From Candidatus Gastranaerophilales bacterium (GTDB lineage Bacteria > Cyanobacteriota > Vampirovibrionia > Gastranaerophilales > Gastranaerophilaceae): a DNA stretch of 64,000 nt. The position numbers and the translations under genes were made by a program. How positions within the stretch are numbered: the first letter of the stretch is position 1; each line of letters opens with the position of its first letter. Location: NCBI GenBank assembly GCA_910587245.1, contig CAJULX010000002.1, positions 38,617 to 102,616 on the forward strand, in the 5' to 3' direction. The notes under the pieces were generated by a model, which saw only the letters and a program-made list of their open reading frames with translations, ran no database searches and was not told the DNA's origin. This document shows, in pieces, positions 35,912 through 44,818 of this stretch.

Positions 35912-36037
35912 TTATATTAAATTATATAAATTTTGTTCTATTAAGAAGTATAAATGTTTTCTTGTCAACGAGTATTTTTATGTGAGAATAGAAATAAGAT
36001 AAGTATTATTTTTATTTAAGAAAAGGAAAAATAAGCC

Positions 36038-38125
36038 ATGGCAAGAAAAACACCTTTGGAAAAAATAAGAAACATCGGTATTGCGGCTCACATTGATGCC
36101 GGTAAAACCACTACAACAGAGCGTATCTTATTTTATACAGGTAAAACACATAAAATCGGCGAAGTGCACGACGGTGCTGCCGTAACCGACTTTATGGATC
36201 AGGAAAGAGAAAGAGGTATCACAATCCAATCAGCTGCAGTTACCGCTGAATGGAAAGGACACCAGATTAACGTAATCGACACCCCCGGGCACGTTGACTT
36301 TACTATTGAAGTTGAACGTTCACTCCGTGTATTAGACGGTGTTGTAGCAGTATTTTGCGCGGTCGGCGGTGTTCAATCACAATCTGAAACCGTTTGGAGA
36401 CAGGCTAACAGATACGAAGTTCCGAGAATGGTATTTGTTAACAAAATGGACAGAACAGGTGCTGATTTCTATCGTGTAGTTGACCAAATCAAAAACAGAC
36501 TAGGTGCTCCCGCATTTCCTATCAGACTTCCTATCGGTGCTGAAGATAAATTTACAGGCTTAATTGATTTATTCACAATGAAAGCTGAAATTTATACAAA
36601 CGATTTGGGAACAGATATTAAAGAAGAAGATATCCCTGCCGATATGCTTGAAGAAGCTAAAAAATACAGAGATGAGCTTGTTGAAGCAATTGCTGCAGAA
36701 GATGATACATTGATGGAAAAATTCTTTGAAGATCCTGAATCTATCACGGTTGAAGAATTAAAAGCAGGCCTCAGAAAAGCAGTTTGCAACAACAAAATTG
36801 TTCCCGTTACCTGCGGTACGGCATTTAAAAACAAAGGTGTTCAATTATTGCTGGATTCAATCGTTGAATTAATGCCTTCTCCGTTGGATGTTAAAGCTAT
36901 TGAAGGCGAACTTGAAGACGGAAGCAGGACTGAACGTCACTCTTCAGATGATGAACCGTTTGCGGCTTTAGCATTTAAAGTTATGACAGATCCGTTTGTA
37001 GGACGTTTAACATTTATGAGAGTTTATTCAGGTAAGTTAACCTCAGGTTCTTACGTATTAAACTCTACAAGCGGCAAAAAAGAAAGAATTTCAAGATTGG
37101 TTCAAATGTATGCCGATCAAAGAAACGAAATTCAGGAAGTATGCGCAGGCGATATCTGTGCGGCCGTTGGCTTAAAAGATACAACAACAGGGGATACTTT
37201 ATGCGATGAAAAATCTCCTATCGTTCTTGAAAAAATGAGCTTCCCGACTCCTGTAATTTCAGTTGCTATTGAACCTAAAACAAAAGCTGACCAGGATAAA
37301 ATGGGTATTGCATTACAAAAACTTGCGGAAGAGGATCCGTCATTCCAGGTTAAAACCGATACCGAAACAGGACAAACAATTATTTCAGGTATGGGCGAAC
37401 TTCACCTCGATATTATTGTTGACCGTATGCTTCGTGAATTTAAAGTAGAAGCAAATGTTGGTAAACCGCAGGTTGCATACCGTGAAACAATCAGAGGAAA
37501 TGCCGATCAGGATTCTAAATTTATCCGTCAGTCAGGTGGTAAAGGTCAATACGGCCACGTTAAAGTTAGAATTTCACCGGCTGAAGAAAATGCAGGATTT
37601 GTATTTGAAAACAAAATTGTGGGCGGTGCAATCCCCAGAGAATATATTGAACCGGCAAGAAAAGGTATGGAAGAAGCCCTTGAAGGCGGTATTATGGCAG
37701 GCTTCCCGATGATTGACGTTAAAGTTGAACTTTATGACGGTTCTTACCACGAAGTTGACTCTTCAGAAATGGCATTCAAAATCGCAGGTTCTATGGCAAT
37801 TAAAGACGGCTGTAAAAAAGCAAGACCTTGCATCTTAGAACCTATGATGAAGGTTGAAATTGAAATTCCTGATGAATTTACAGGTACAATCATCGGTGAT
37901 ATTTCAAGAAGAAGAGGCCGTATCGAAGGTCAGGAACCTCAGGGTAACACCGGAAACGTTATTGTAAGAGCGGTTGTTCCTCTTGCTAATATGTTTGGTT
38001 ATGCAACTGATTTGAGATCAAACACTCAAGGCCGCGGCACATTCTCTATGGAATTTGCTAAATACGAACAGGTTCCTTCAAATGTTGAATCTGAAATCGT
38101 TGCAAAATCAGGCGCTAATGCTTAG
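36038..38125 (+). CDS. fusA: Elongation factor G
   Basis: EF-G drives ribosomal translocation with GTP. The 695 residues include AHIDAGKTTTTE (G1), RGITI (G2), DTPGHVDFTIEV (G3) and NKMD (G4), then domains II-V with the conserved FRQSGGKGQYGHV segment (written here as IRQSGGKGQYGHV) and GYATDLRSNTQGRG. Codon use is strongly biased towards AAC, TTC and GGT, as expected for a highly expressed gene. It is not beside rpsL/rpsG, and ends at a 14-bp terminator. A ribosome site AAGGAAAAA lies upstream. Confidence 0.97.
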   Translation: MARKTPLEKIRNIGIAAHIDAGKTTTTERILFYTGKTHKIGEVHDGAAVTDFMDQERERGITIQSAAVTAEWKGHQINVIDTPGHVDFTIEVERSLRVLDGVVAVFCAVGGVQSQSETVWRQANRYEVPRMVFVNKMDRTGADFYRVVDQIKNRLGAPAFPIRLPIGAEDKFTGLIDLFTMKAEIYTNDLGTDIKEEDIPADMLEEAKKYRDELVEAIAAEDDTLMEKFFEDPESITVEELKAGLRKAVCNNKIVPVTCGTAFKNKGVQLLLDSIVELMPSPLDVKAIEGELEDGSRTERHSSDDEPFAALAFKVMTDPFVGRLTFMRVYSGKLTSGSYVLNSTSGKKERISRLVQMYADQRNEIQEVCAGDICAAVGLKDTTTGDTLCDEKSPIVLEKMSFPTPVISVAIEPKTKADQDKMGIALQKLAEEDPSFQVKTDTETGQTIISGMGELHLDIIVDRMLREFKVEANVGKPQVAYRETIRGNADQDSKFIRQSGGKGQYGHVKVRISPAEENAGFVFENKIVGGAIPREYIEPARKGMEEALEGGIMAGFPMIDVKVELYDGSYHEVDSSEMAFKIAGSMAIKDGCKKARPCILEPMMKVEIEIPDEFTGTIIGDISRRRGRIEGQEPQGNTGNVIVRAVVPLANMFGYATDLRSNTQGRGTFSMEFAKYEQVPSNVESEIVAKSGANA

Positions 38126-38173
38126 TTTATAAGTTCTTTCTTATTGACGGAGCAAATGCTTGAATAAAACATT

Positions 38174-38210
38174 AAAACAGACTTTCCTTGATTTTTGGAA
38201 AGTCTGTTTT
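38174..38210. terminator. Bidirectional terminator between fusA and a minus-strand gene
   Basis: A perfect 14-bp stem (AAAACAGACTTTCC with GGAAAGTCTGTTTT) and nine-base loop ends in T residues on the plus strand and in a TTTT run on the minus strand. Confidence 0.85.
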
Positions 38211-38257
38211 CAATTAAACTTATAACCTTAATTACAGAATATTTGGGGAACTATAAT

Positions 38258-38656
38258 TTATACAACTTCGGGGACAAATTCTTCATTTGTTGTGAATATT
38301 CGCCCTACAAAGCTAAAGAAATCCGTAAAAGAATCTTTCAGAGAACTAAAATCCGTTGCGGATTCTTTAAAATCTTCAAAACCCATTTTGATATCGCTCA
38401 CGCTGTCTTTAATTGCATCTGTTGCAATCTTTTTTAAAGGCTGTTTGTTGATATGGTCAAATGCAAGTTCAACAGGGTCTTTTGCCTGCTTAAAGATGAT
38501 TCGTATATTTTTATCATCAATTGCATTTAATGTACCCATTAAGTCTGTACAATCAAAATGTTTTTCTTCCCGCTCATTTTTGCCTCTTTTTCGAAGAGGT
38601 GTATAGCGTCCGTTGCCCGTTTTATTGTTTTCGGTGCTTGATGCTGCATTTAACAT
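38258..38656 (-). CDS. Unknown 132-residue protein
   Basis: No domain is recognised. The first 35 residues are polar and basic (NNKTGNGRYTPLRKRGKNEREEKHFD). The middle (FDCTDLMGTLNAIDDKNIRIIFKQAKDPVELAFDHIN) may be a small alpha-beta unit. The C-terminal half is helical and rich in Asp, Phe and Ser. A GAGG site lies 12 bases before the start, and it ends at the shared terminator. It may be a distal gene of the sigma-pilD unit, being 100 bases downstream of it. Confidence 0.65.
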   Translation of the reverse strand: MLNAASSTENNKTGNGRYTPLRKRGKNEREEKHFDCTDLMGTLNAIDDKNIRIIFKQAKDPVELAFDHINKQPLKKIATDAIKDSVSDIKMGFEDFKESATDFSSLKDSFTDFFSFVGRIFTTNEEFVPEVV

Positions 38657-38757
38657 GCTCTGGTCGTCCTCTTATATACTCGTATCTCCTAATTATATAA
38701 AGTATATATACAATGGAAAATTGCAAAACATGAAGTTTTTGTAATATTTTGTTACAA

Positions 38758-40338
38758 TTAATAATTGTCCGGTTTGAAAAGCTTTATTTTTTCATAATTT
38801 TCATTAAAATTGCAGCTGAATAACAATATATTTCCATTGTTCAATAAAAGTGTTTCTATATGCGAGCTCTGACCAACATTTAATTTTTTCTTAACAGGAT
38901 AGAATTTATTTGTTTCAATATTGTAAATATACATTCTTTTTGGGTCTTTATCAGGTCTTATCCAAGAATGAAAGATTAGAAAATTGCCGCTTTTAAGCTG
39001 AACTATATCTTTTTTGTTAAAAAATTTACCTAAATCAATTTCTTTTGTTTTAATCTCTTTAAAATTTTTATCCACAGTAATTAAATATCTTGAAGTGCTT
39101 TTGCTCGAGCGCTCGTTATTATCGCTAATTAGTATAAAATATTTGTTTTTATGTTTATATAGTTTAAATTCATCCTCAAATGTATCTTTATTTAACTTCG
39201 TTATATTTTTTGTGTAAACAACTTTGCTTGTTTTATTTTTAATATCAATTAATTCAATGTTTAAAAATGTTTCGTTTTCATCTATATTTTTTGAACTGCA
39301 AATTATAAATTGATTTTGCCCTATCTTTATTATTTCTGGTTTTCTATGAACTTCTTTAAGGTTCATTATTTTATTAAAACTTTTGTACATCCCATTTTCT
39401 GTTTCAAAAAGATAAACTTCATCTGTATTAACTAAAACGGCGCTGTTATTTTCTGCGGAGGCAATTGCATAATTGTGATTTTTTCCGTAATCAAAAATTT
39501 TGTTAATTCTTTCAAAATTACAATTGTTTATATCTAAAATTCCTGCACTAAAATATTTCGGGACATTTCTGCCGTTTTTATAGCCCGTGCTACTTTTTGC
39601 CGCAATTATCAAAATTTTATTTTCATCAATAAATGTAGTGTATAAATAACCGTCCAAAATCTCTAAATTTAAAAGTTTATCTTTTAATATTTTCTTGGAT
39701 TTTATGTCAATTAATTCAAAATTAACAAGATGGTTATTAGGGCTAAATCTGATAATTTGATTGTCATTGTATATAAGTGCTTTAATTGTACTTGGATGTT
39801 TAGTATTTTGGATAAGTTCAAAATCTCCCTTAAGCATTGTTTTTGATTGACAAATGTCTTTTGCAAGAAATGCTGTACCTGTGCACAATAATATAACAAT
39901 AAAAAATTTTAGAGGGTTATTAATGAGATATTTTATACTTTTTGGAATTATGTTTAAAAATTTATTTTTAGTAAAAAGTTTGCAAATTAAACAAGCTAAA
40001 ATATTGGCGCCAAAGAATATTAAAATGCAATAAACATTTGCTAAAATTACTATGTATTTTATACCGTATGTAAATTCGCTGTAATAGCCGCTGAAAAACC
40101 AACTTATAATGGAAATAAACATTGCAAAAATTATTAACGGAAGGAAATATGCAGCAAAAAACTTCAAGAAGTTTTTAAAATCCATTATTTTTTCATTATT
40201 CATTCCCCACAAAAAGCCCGCAATTGCAGGGGGGATATAAAGATTTTTAGCAAAGACAAGAAAAAGCAAGGCAAGGGTAAGCAAAGCTGTTAAAAATGGA
40301 GAGGTTAAAATTTTATTTAAGAACCTTTTTTCTTTCAT
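38758..40338 (-). CDS. Unknown membrane protein with beta-propeller-like domain
   Basis: The 526-residue protein has four or five hydrophobic helices in residues 1-165, then a long soluble part. That part has repeating strands of the type V-x-F-E-L-I-D-I-K or F-x-L-I-S-D-N, with blade-like spacing of 45-60 residues, so a Kelch/WD-type propeller is likely but not proven. It starts three bases after the prepilin peptidase gene and must be co-transcribed with it. It could sense or present surface structures. Confidence 0.7.
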   Translation of the reverse strand: MKEKRFLNKILTSPFLTALLTLALLFLVFAKNLYIPPAIAGFLWGMNNEKIMDFKNFLKFFAAYFLPLIIFAMFISIISWFFSGYYSEFTYGIKYIVILANVYCILIFFGANILACLICKLFTKNKFLNIIPKSIKYLINNPLKFFIVILLCTGTAFLAKDICQSKTMLKGDFELIQNTKHPSTIKALIYNDNQIIRFSPNNHLVNFELIDIKSKKILKDKLLNLEILDGYLYTTFIDENKILIIAAKSSTGYKNGRNVPKYFSAGILDINNCNFERINKIFDYGKNHNYAIASAENNSAVLVNTDEVYLFETENGMYKSFNKIMNLKEVHRKPEIIKIGQNQFIICSSKNIDENETFLNIELIDIKNKTSKVVYTKNITKLNKDTFEDEFKLYKHKNKYFILISDNNERSSKSTSRYLITVDKNFKEIKTKEIDLGKFFNKKDIVQLKSGNFLIFHSWIRPDKDPKRMYIYNIETNKFYPVKKKLNVGQSSHIETLLLNNGNILLFSCNFNENYEKIKLFKPDNY

Positions 40339-40341
40339 AAA

Positions 40342-41319
40342 CTACATTCCAAGCCAGATTTTTGCGGAATTTATAATGTGATTTTGGGCAAATATCATAA
40401 TAAGCGCTGAAATTACAAGAGCAGGGCCAAAGGGGAGATATAGAAAATCATCTGTTTCTTTTTTCTTTCTTATATCTTTTAAAATTATGCATAATGCCCA
40501 CATAAGGATGGCACAGACAATAACAAGAAGGCTTATAATGAGGGCAAAGTTATCATAAAGATTAAATTTTTTGAATAAATATACAAGTACTACGCATAAA
40601 AGAAGCGCACTGTATGCGAATGATTCTTTGTAATTTTTATTTTTAATTGATTTATTTAAAAGTATCGGGATTGTCATAAATGCTTGAATAATAACGCTCA
40701 TAAATATTATTATAAGAAGCGGTTTAATGCCGAAAAATGCTCCTATCCCCATTGCAATAAGGGTATCGCCTTCACCAAAGGCGCGCGTTTGCGCAAAAAT
40801 ATATCCAATGCGTGCAAGGGCTTCAAAAATAATAAATCCTGCCGCAAGCCCTATAAGGCTTTGGATAAAATTAATTTCCGCACCGGGTGTAAGGCTGTAA
40901 ATCAGCCCGAGAGCCATAATTATATATGTGTGGATATCTAAAACAACACTTTCCTTTAAATCCGTTATGGCGATTACGATAAAAAGTGAAATCAGGGGGA
41001 ACAGAAAGAAAGTTTTTATTGTGTATCCGAAGGTTAAAAAACAAGCAAGATAAAGAATGGCATTTAGCGCTTCAACAATCGGATATTGAAGGGAAATATG
41101 TTCTTTGCAAAACTGACATTTTCCTTTTAAAAAACAGTAAGAAATAACAGGAATATTTGTATACCAGTTTAATTTATTACCGCATTTAGGGCATTTTGAA
41201 GGCGGAAAAACGATACTTTCGCCTGAAAGTCCGCGAAGCGCCACAACATTTAAAAAACTTCCTATGCAGGCGCCTGTTATAAATACAAAAATTGCAATAA
41301 CCGTGTTTACATCAATCAT
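40342..41319 (-). CDS. Type IV prepilin peptidase / N-methyltransferase (PilD/PulO family)
   Basis: This bifunctional membrane enzyme cuts prepilin leaders and methylates the new N-terminus. The N-terminal GSFLNV motif and two zinc CxxC pairs (C43/C46, C68/C71) belong to the methylase loop. The aspartyl protease residues are D120 (ITDLKESVVLD) and D185 in GEGD, and there are seven to eight helices. The length is 325. It overlaps the sigma factor gene by eight bases. Its natural substrates in this window are the four glycine-rich proteins, whose sites have Ala at -1, and perhaps true pilins elsewhere. Confidence 0.93.
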   Translation of the reverse strand: MIDVNTVIAIFVFITGACIGSFLNVVALRGLSGESIVFPPSKCPKCGNKLNWYTNIPVISYCFLKGKCQFCKEHISLQYPIVEALNAILYLACFLTFGYTIKTFFLFPLISLFIVIAITDLKESVVLDIHTYIIMALGLIYSLTPGAEINFIQSLIGLAAGFIIFEALARIGYIFAQTRAFGEGDTLIAMGIGAFFGIKPLLIIIFMSVIIQAFMTIPILLNKSIKNKNYKESFAYSALLLCVVLVYLFKKFNLYDNFALIISLLVIVCAILMWALCIILKDIRKKKETDDFLYLPFGPALVISALIMIFAQNHIINSAKIWLGM

Positions 41320-42115
41320 AGCGGGTTACACCTTTTTTTGTTATAACTTCAAAAAGCGTATTTAAGGTCTTTTTTAATTTTCTTGAAACCTGCATTTGAG
41401 ATATATTCAATTTTTCTGAGATTTCTCTTTGATTTAAGCCTTCAAAAAAGTTCATTTTGATAATTTTTTGATCATCAACAGACAGCTCTTTAATTGCATC
41501 TTCAAGAATCATTTTGTTTTCAAAAGCACTTGCAAGGCTTTTATCCTTTTCATCCGCAATTTTATCCATAAGAGGTGTCTGCCCGTTTTCTTCCGAGCCT
41601 ATGATTTGATCAATTGAAACTGTTGTTGTGCGGCGTTCAAGTTCTATTACTTCTTCAATTTTTTTAGCAGGCATTTGAAGAGCCTGCGCTATTTGTTCAT
41701 CGGTAGGCTGTGTACCGAATTTTTCCGTTAATTCTATGGTTAATTTATGAACGCGGTAAGACAATTCTTTTATTTCTCTGGGCGCCCTTATTATGGTTGA
41801 TTTGTCTCTTAAATAATGCCTTATTTCACCTGTAATGAGATAGGTTGCGTAGGTTTTAAAATTGGAGCTGATTGAAGGATTAAAAAGATTGATGGCTTTG
41901 ATTAAGCCCATAGAACCAACCTGCGTTATATCTTCAACAGGGTCGGTTGAGCGTCTTGCAAAACCTCTTGCCACCTTTTTGACAAGCGGCATATAAGCCA
42001 GCACTATTAAATCTTTGAGCTTTTTTTTCACAGATTCATCTTCGGCTTGTTTGTATTCTATAAGCCAAGAATTTGCCTCTTCTATGGTATCGGAATTAAA
42101 ATTATCTTCCTGCAT
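41312..42115 (-). CDS. RNA polymerase sigma factor, SigF/SigB group 3 type
   Basis: The 267-residue protein has sigma-70 regions 2 (LIVLAYMPLVKKVARGFARRS...VEDITQVGSMGLIKAINLFNP, ...YATYLITGEIRHYLRDK), 3 and 4 (LSVDDQKIIKMNFFEGLNQREISEKLNISQMQVSRKLKKTLNTLF), without region 1.1. This size and order fit the SigB/SigF group of alternative factors. In Cyanobacteria, SigF controls pilus and motility genes (known for Synechocystis). Here the gene overlaps the prepilin peptidase gene, which fits the same theme. No anti-sigma gene is visible beside it. Confidence 0.9.
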   Translation of the reverse strand: MQEDNFNSDTIEEANSWLIEYKQAEDESVKKKLKDLIVLAYMPLVKKVARGFARRSTDPVEDITQVGSMGLIKAINLFNPSISSNFKTYATYLITGEIRHYLRDKSTIIRAPREIKELSYRVHKLTIELTEKFGTQPTDEQIAQALQMPAKKIEEVIELERRTTTVSIDQIIGSEENGQTPLMDKIADEKDKSLASAFENKMILEDAIKELSVDDQKIIKMNFFEGLNQREISEKLNISQMQVSRKLKKTLNTLFEVITKKGVTRYD

Positions 42116-42319
42116 TGCTTAAAATACGGTTTCCTATCTCTCTATGATTAAGATTATAACATTTTTTCAAGGGTTTATACAATCGTATTTACAGTGGGGT
42201 TTTTATTAATTTATATTTAAAACTTTATAAAACTTAATAATTAAACAGTTTTTGCTAAAGTGTTAATATTTTAAAACCGTAATAATTTGTATATAAAAAA
42301 TTAAGAAAGGGATAAAATA

Positions 42320-42736
42320 ATGGAAAGTATCGGGTCAATTATCGGGAAGATAGCATCTCAGGTCGCAGCAAAAGCTCCGGAAACCGAACAAAAAAATGCA
42401 AATCATAAAATCGGGGAAGAAACACAAAACAAAAAAGCAAAAACTGCGGAAGAAGACGCGCTTACAGAGATGGAAATCGAGAATCTGGATTTGAACGATG
42501 ATGTTGAAACTACAGAAAACAAAGGTTCATCAAATAAATTATACAGTCAGTATAAATATATGTACGAGGCAGAAATATCCAGCCTTAAAGAGCAATTGGA
42601 ACAATACTCCGAGGGTAGTATTGAATATGCAAACATAATGGAAAAGATAGCGACTCTATCTGAAGCATCTCATAAGCAATTTGAAGGTATGCAAGAATAT
42701 TATGATACTGTAGATAGTGCACATTTTAGTAATTAA
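42320..42736 (+). CDS. Unknown 138-residue protein with coiled-coil C-terminus
   Basis: The protein is polar and acidic (TAEEDALTEMEIENLDLNDD). Residues about 75-130 form a predicted helix (YMYEAEISSLKEQLEQYSEGSIEYANIMEKIATLSEASHKQFEGMQEYY), possibly a coiled coil. There is no membrane segment. A clear AAAGGG site is upstream, and the gene is followed by a large inverted repeat. No homologous family is recognised. Confidence 0.7.
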   Translation: MESIGSIIGKIASQVAAKAPETEQKNANHKIGEETQNKKAKTAEEDALTEMEIENLDLNDDVETTENKGSSNKLYSQYKYMYEAEISSLKEQLEQYSEGSIEYANIMEKIATLSEASHKQFEGMQEYYDTVDSAHFSN

Positions 42737-42778
42737 TGATTTAAGCAAAAATATTAAAAATATAACTGATAATGTTAA

Positions 42779-42842
42779 AAACTAAATATAATTCGGCTAA
42801 AAAAACGGGCGAAAAACGCCCGCGCTGAATTATATTTAGTTT
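42779..42842. repeat. Composite inverted repeat, possible two-way terminator
   Basis: A 16-bp perfect outer stem (42779-42794 with 42827-42842) encloses an inner GC-rich hairpin, CGGGCG-AAAAA-CGCCCG. On the minus strand the inner stem is followed by seven T, so it terminates leftward transcription. The outer arms reach far beyond a usual terminator. Confidence 0.75.
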
Positions 42843-42919
42843 GAAATCTGTTTTTATTTATTTAAAATAGTGCTTATTTAGCAGTGTTGCTTATTAAGTA
42901 TAATATATAATCTTATTTT

Positions 42920-43135
42920 ATGCAACAAGACAAAACTGTATATTTAAACATTGGAAAGAATATACGGAAATACAGGTTGCAGAAAGGATTAACCCAGGAA
43001 AAACTGTCAGAGTTAATTTGTGCTAATGATAAGTTTGTGGGACACATAGAGAGAGCAGAAAGAGTGCCCAGCCTAAAAAGAATAATAAAAATTGCACAAA
43101 TTCTTGAAGTTGACCTGAGAAATTTCTTCGGTTAA
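42920..43135 (+). CDS. XRE-type mini-regulator, 71 residues
   Basis: The protein is nearly all helix-turn-helix (IGKNIRKYRLQKGLTQEKLSELICANDKFVGHIERAERVPSLKRIIKIAQILEV). A TATAAT-rich stretch directly precedes the ATG. It is convergent with metG, and its own target is unknown. It belongs to the same short class as the one at 32731 but differs in sequence. Confidence 0.8.
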   Translation: MQQDKTVYLNIGKNIRKYRLQKGLTQEKLSELICANDKFVGHIERAERVPSLKRIIKIAQILEVDLRNFFG

Positions 43136-43158
43136 CACAAATGAAATATCAAAATGTT

Positions 43159-44718
43159 TTATTTTTTATTGGCGGCAAATTCGCTGTCCAATCTTAAAAA
43201 CACTGGAATTATCTCATCTTTTGATATTAACTTGCCCGGTTTAATCATATTAGGCTGTATTTCAGTATATTTTAAATTAATGTCAAACTTTAGCTGGTTT
43301 GCCATAGATTGAGCTATGTTCGGGCAATAAGGCTCAATTAAAAGTGCAATTTTTACCATTAAATTTAAGACATTATATAGTACTTTTCCGCACTCATCCA
43401 TTTTGCCTTCTTTTGCAAGAGACCACGGAGCGGTATCATTTACGTATTTATTAGCTTCATCCACAAGACCTATAATGCAGTTTGCGGCAGATGCAATATC
43501 GCATTTATCAAAAAGATTTTCTACTTCTTTTTGAATATTTGCTGCTTTTTGGTTTAATTCATTGTCTGAAATAAATTTTTCTTTAATTTCACCGTCAAAA
43601 TATTTTACAAGCATATTTAATGTGCGATTTAGAAGGTTTCCCATATTATTTGCCAGATCGGCATTCACTTTTTCTTTAAAATCAATATCGGAATAGTTGC
43701 CGTCCTTGCCGTTTACTGCGGCTGTTGCCATAAAATATCTGAGAGCATCAGGATTTTTAAGCTCAAATTCTTCCATAACGGTTTTTGGCGCTATGACATT
43801 TCCTGTTGATTTTGACATTTTGTTTTTATCAATTGTAATCCAGCCATGGGCGTAGATTGATTTTGGAAGTTCAACGCCAAGTGCCATTAATATTGCAATC
43901 CAGTATATGGAATGGAATTTCAGAATGTCTTTTCCTATTATGTGGAAATTTGCAGGCCAGAATTTTTTAAAATTATCATTATGGTTCCCGTCAACGCTGT
44001 ATCCAAGCCCTGTAATATAGTTTGAAAGTGCATCAATCCAAACATAGATAACCTGGTCCGGGTCTGATTTTACTTCAATACCCCATTCGACGCTTGATTT
44101 AGCACGGGAAACGGAAATATCTTCAATATTTTCAAGCTGGTTTAAAACCTCATTTGCTCTAAATTCAGGCAAAATAAAGCTTTTGTTGTTTTTAATGTGT
44201 TCTATAATTTTATCTTTGTATTTTGTTAGTTTAAAGAAATAATTTTCTTCGGATACTTCTTCGGGTTTTTTACCGTGAATCGGGCAATTGCCTTCTTCAT
44301 CCAAATCTTTAGAACTTAAAAAAGTTTCACATCCCGAGCAGTACAGACCTGTGTACTGATGTTTATAAATATCGCCGTTTTTAAGGAGTTTTTCAAAAAT
44401 ATCCTGAACGGTTTTTTTATGATAATCGTCCGTTGTTCTTATAAATTTTGAATAATTAATATTTAAAAGATTCCAGGTTTCTTTAAATTGATTTGAATTT
44501 GCATCGCAAAGCTCTTTAGGGGTTATTCCTGCCGATTTTGCGGTTTTTTGTATTTTAATACCGTGCTCATCCGTACCTGTTAAAAAGAAACAGGAATTAA
44601 CACGTTTTTTAAAATGTCTGAATAAAATATCCGTGTAAATCTTTTCAAAAGCGTGCCCTATATGCGGAGCACCGTTAACATAATCAATAGCCGTTGTAAT
44701 ATAAAAATTTTCCATCAT
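43159..44718 (-). CDS. metG: Methionyl-tRNA synthetase
   Basis: MetG charges initiator and elongator methionine tRNAs. YVNGAPHIGHAFEKIYTD is the HIGH region, the zinc knuckle is CSGCETF...CPIH, and KMSKS is in DKNKMSKSTGNV. The anticodon-binding helical domain ends at 519 residues; the C-terminal EMAP/Trbp-like dimerisation domain of E. coli MetG is absent, as in many short bacterial forms. Two Met codons open the frame; either may be used. The gene is a single unit, probably ended by the inverted repeat at 42779. Confidence 0.96.
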   Translation of the reverse strand: MMENFYITTAIDYVNGAPHIGHAFEKIYTDILFRHFKKRVNSCFFLTGTDEHGIKIQKTAKSAGITPKELCDANSNQFKETWNLLNINYSKFIRTTDDYHKKTVQDIFEKLLKNGDIYKHQYTGLYCSGCETFLSSKDLDEEGNCPIHGKKPEEVSEENYFFKLTKYKDKIIEHIKNNKSFILPEFRANEVLNQLENIEDISVSRAKSSVEWGIEVKSDPDQVIYVWIDALSNYITGLGYSVDGNHNDNFKKFWPANFHIIGKDILKFHSIYWIAILMALGVELPKSIYAHGWITIDKNKMSKSTGNVIAPKTVMEEFELKNPDALRYFMATAAVNGKDGNYSDIDFKEKVNADLANNMGNLLNRTLNMLVKYFDGEIKEKFISDNELNQKAANIQKEVENLFDKCDIASAANCIIGLVDEANKYVNDTAPWSLAKEGKMDECGKVLYNVLNLMVKIALLIEPYCPNIAQSMANQLKFDINLKYTEIQPNMIKPGKLISKDEIIPVFLRLDSEFAANKK

Positions 44719-44818
44719 AGCATTAATTATACTTTAAACTTTGAACGGTGTAAATCATTGTTTATTAATGCGGTTTATTATATTATTCTGAATAAAGAAT
44801 TCTTGAGGAAAAGGTTTT

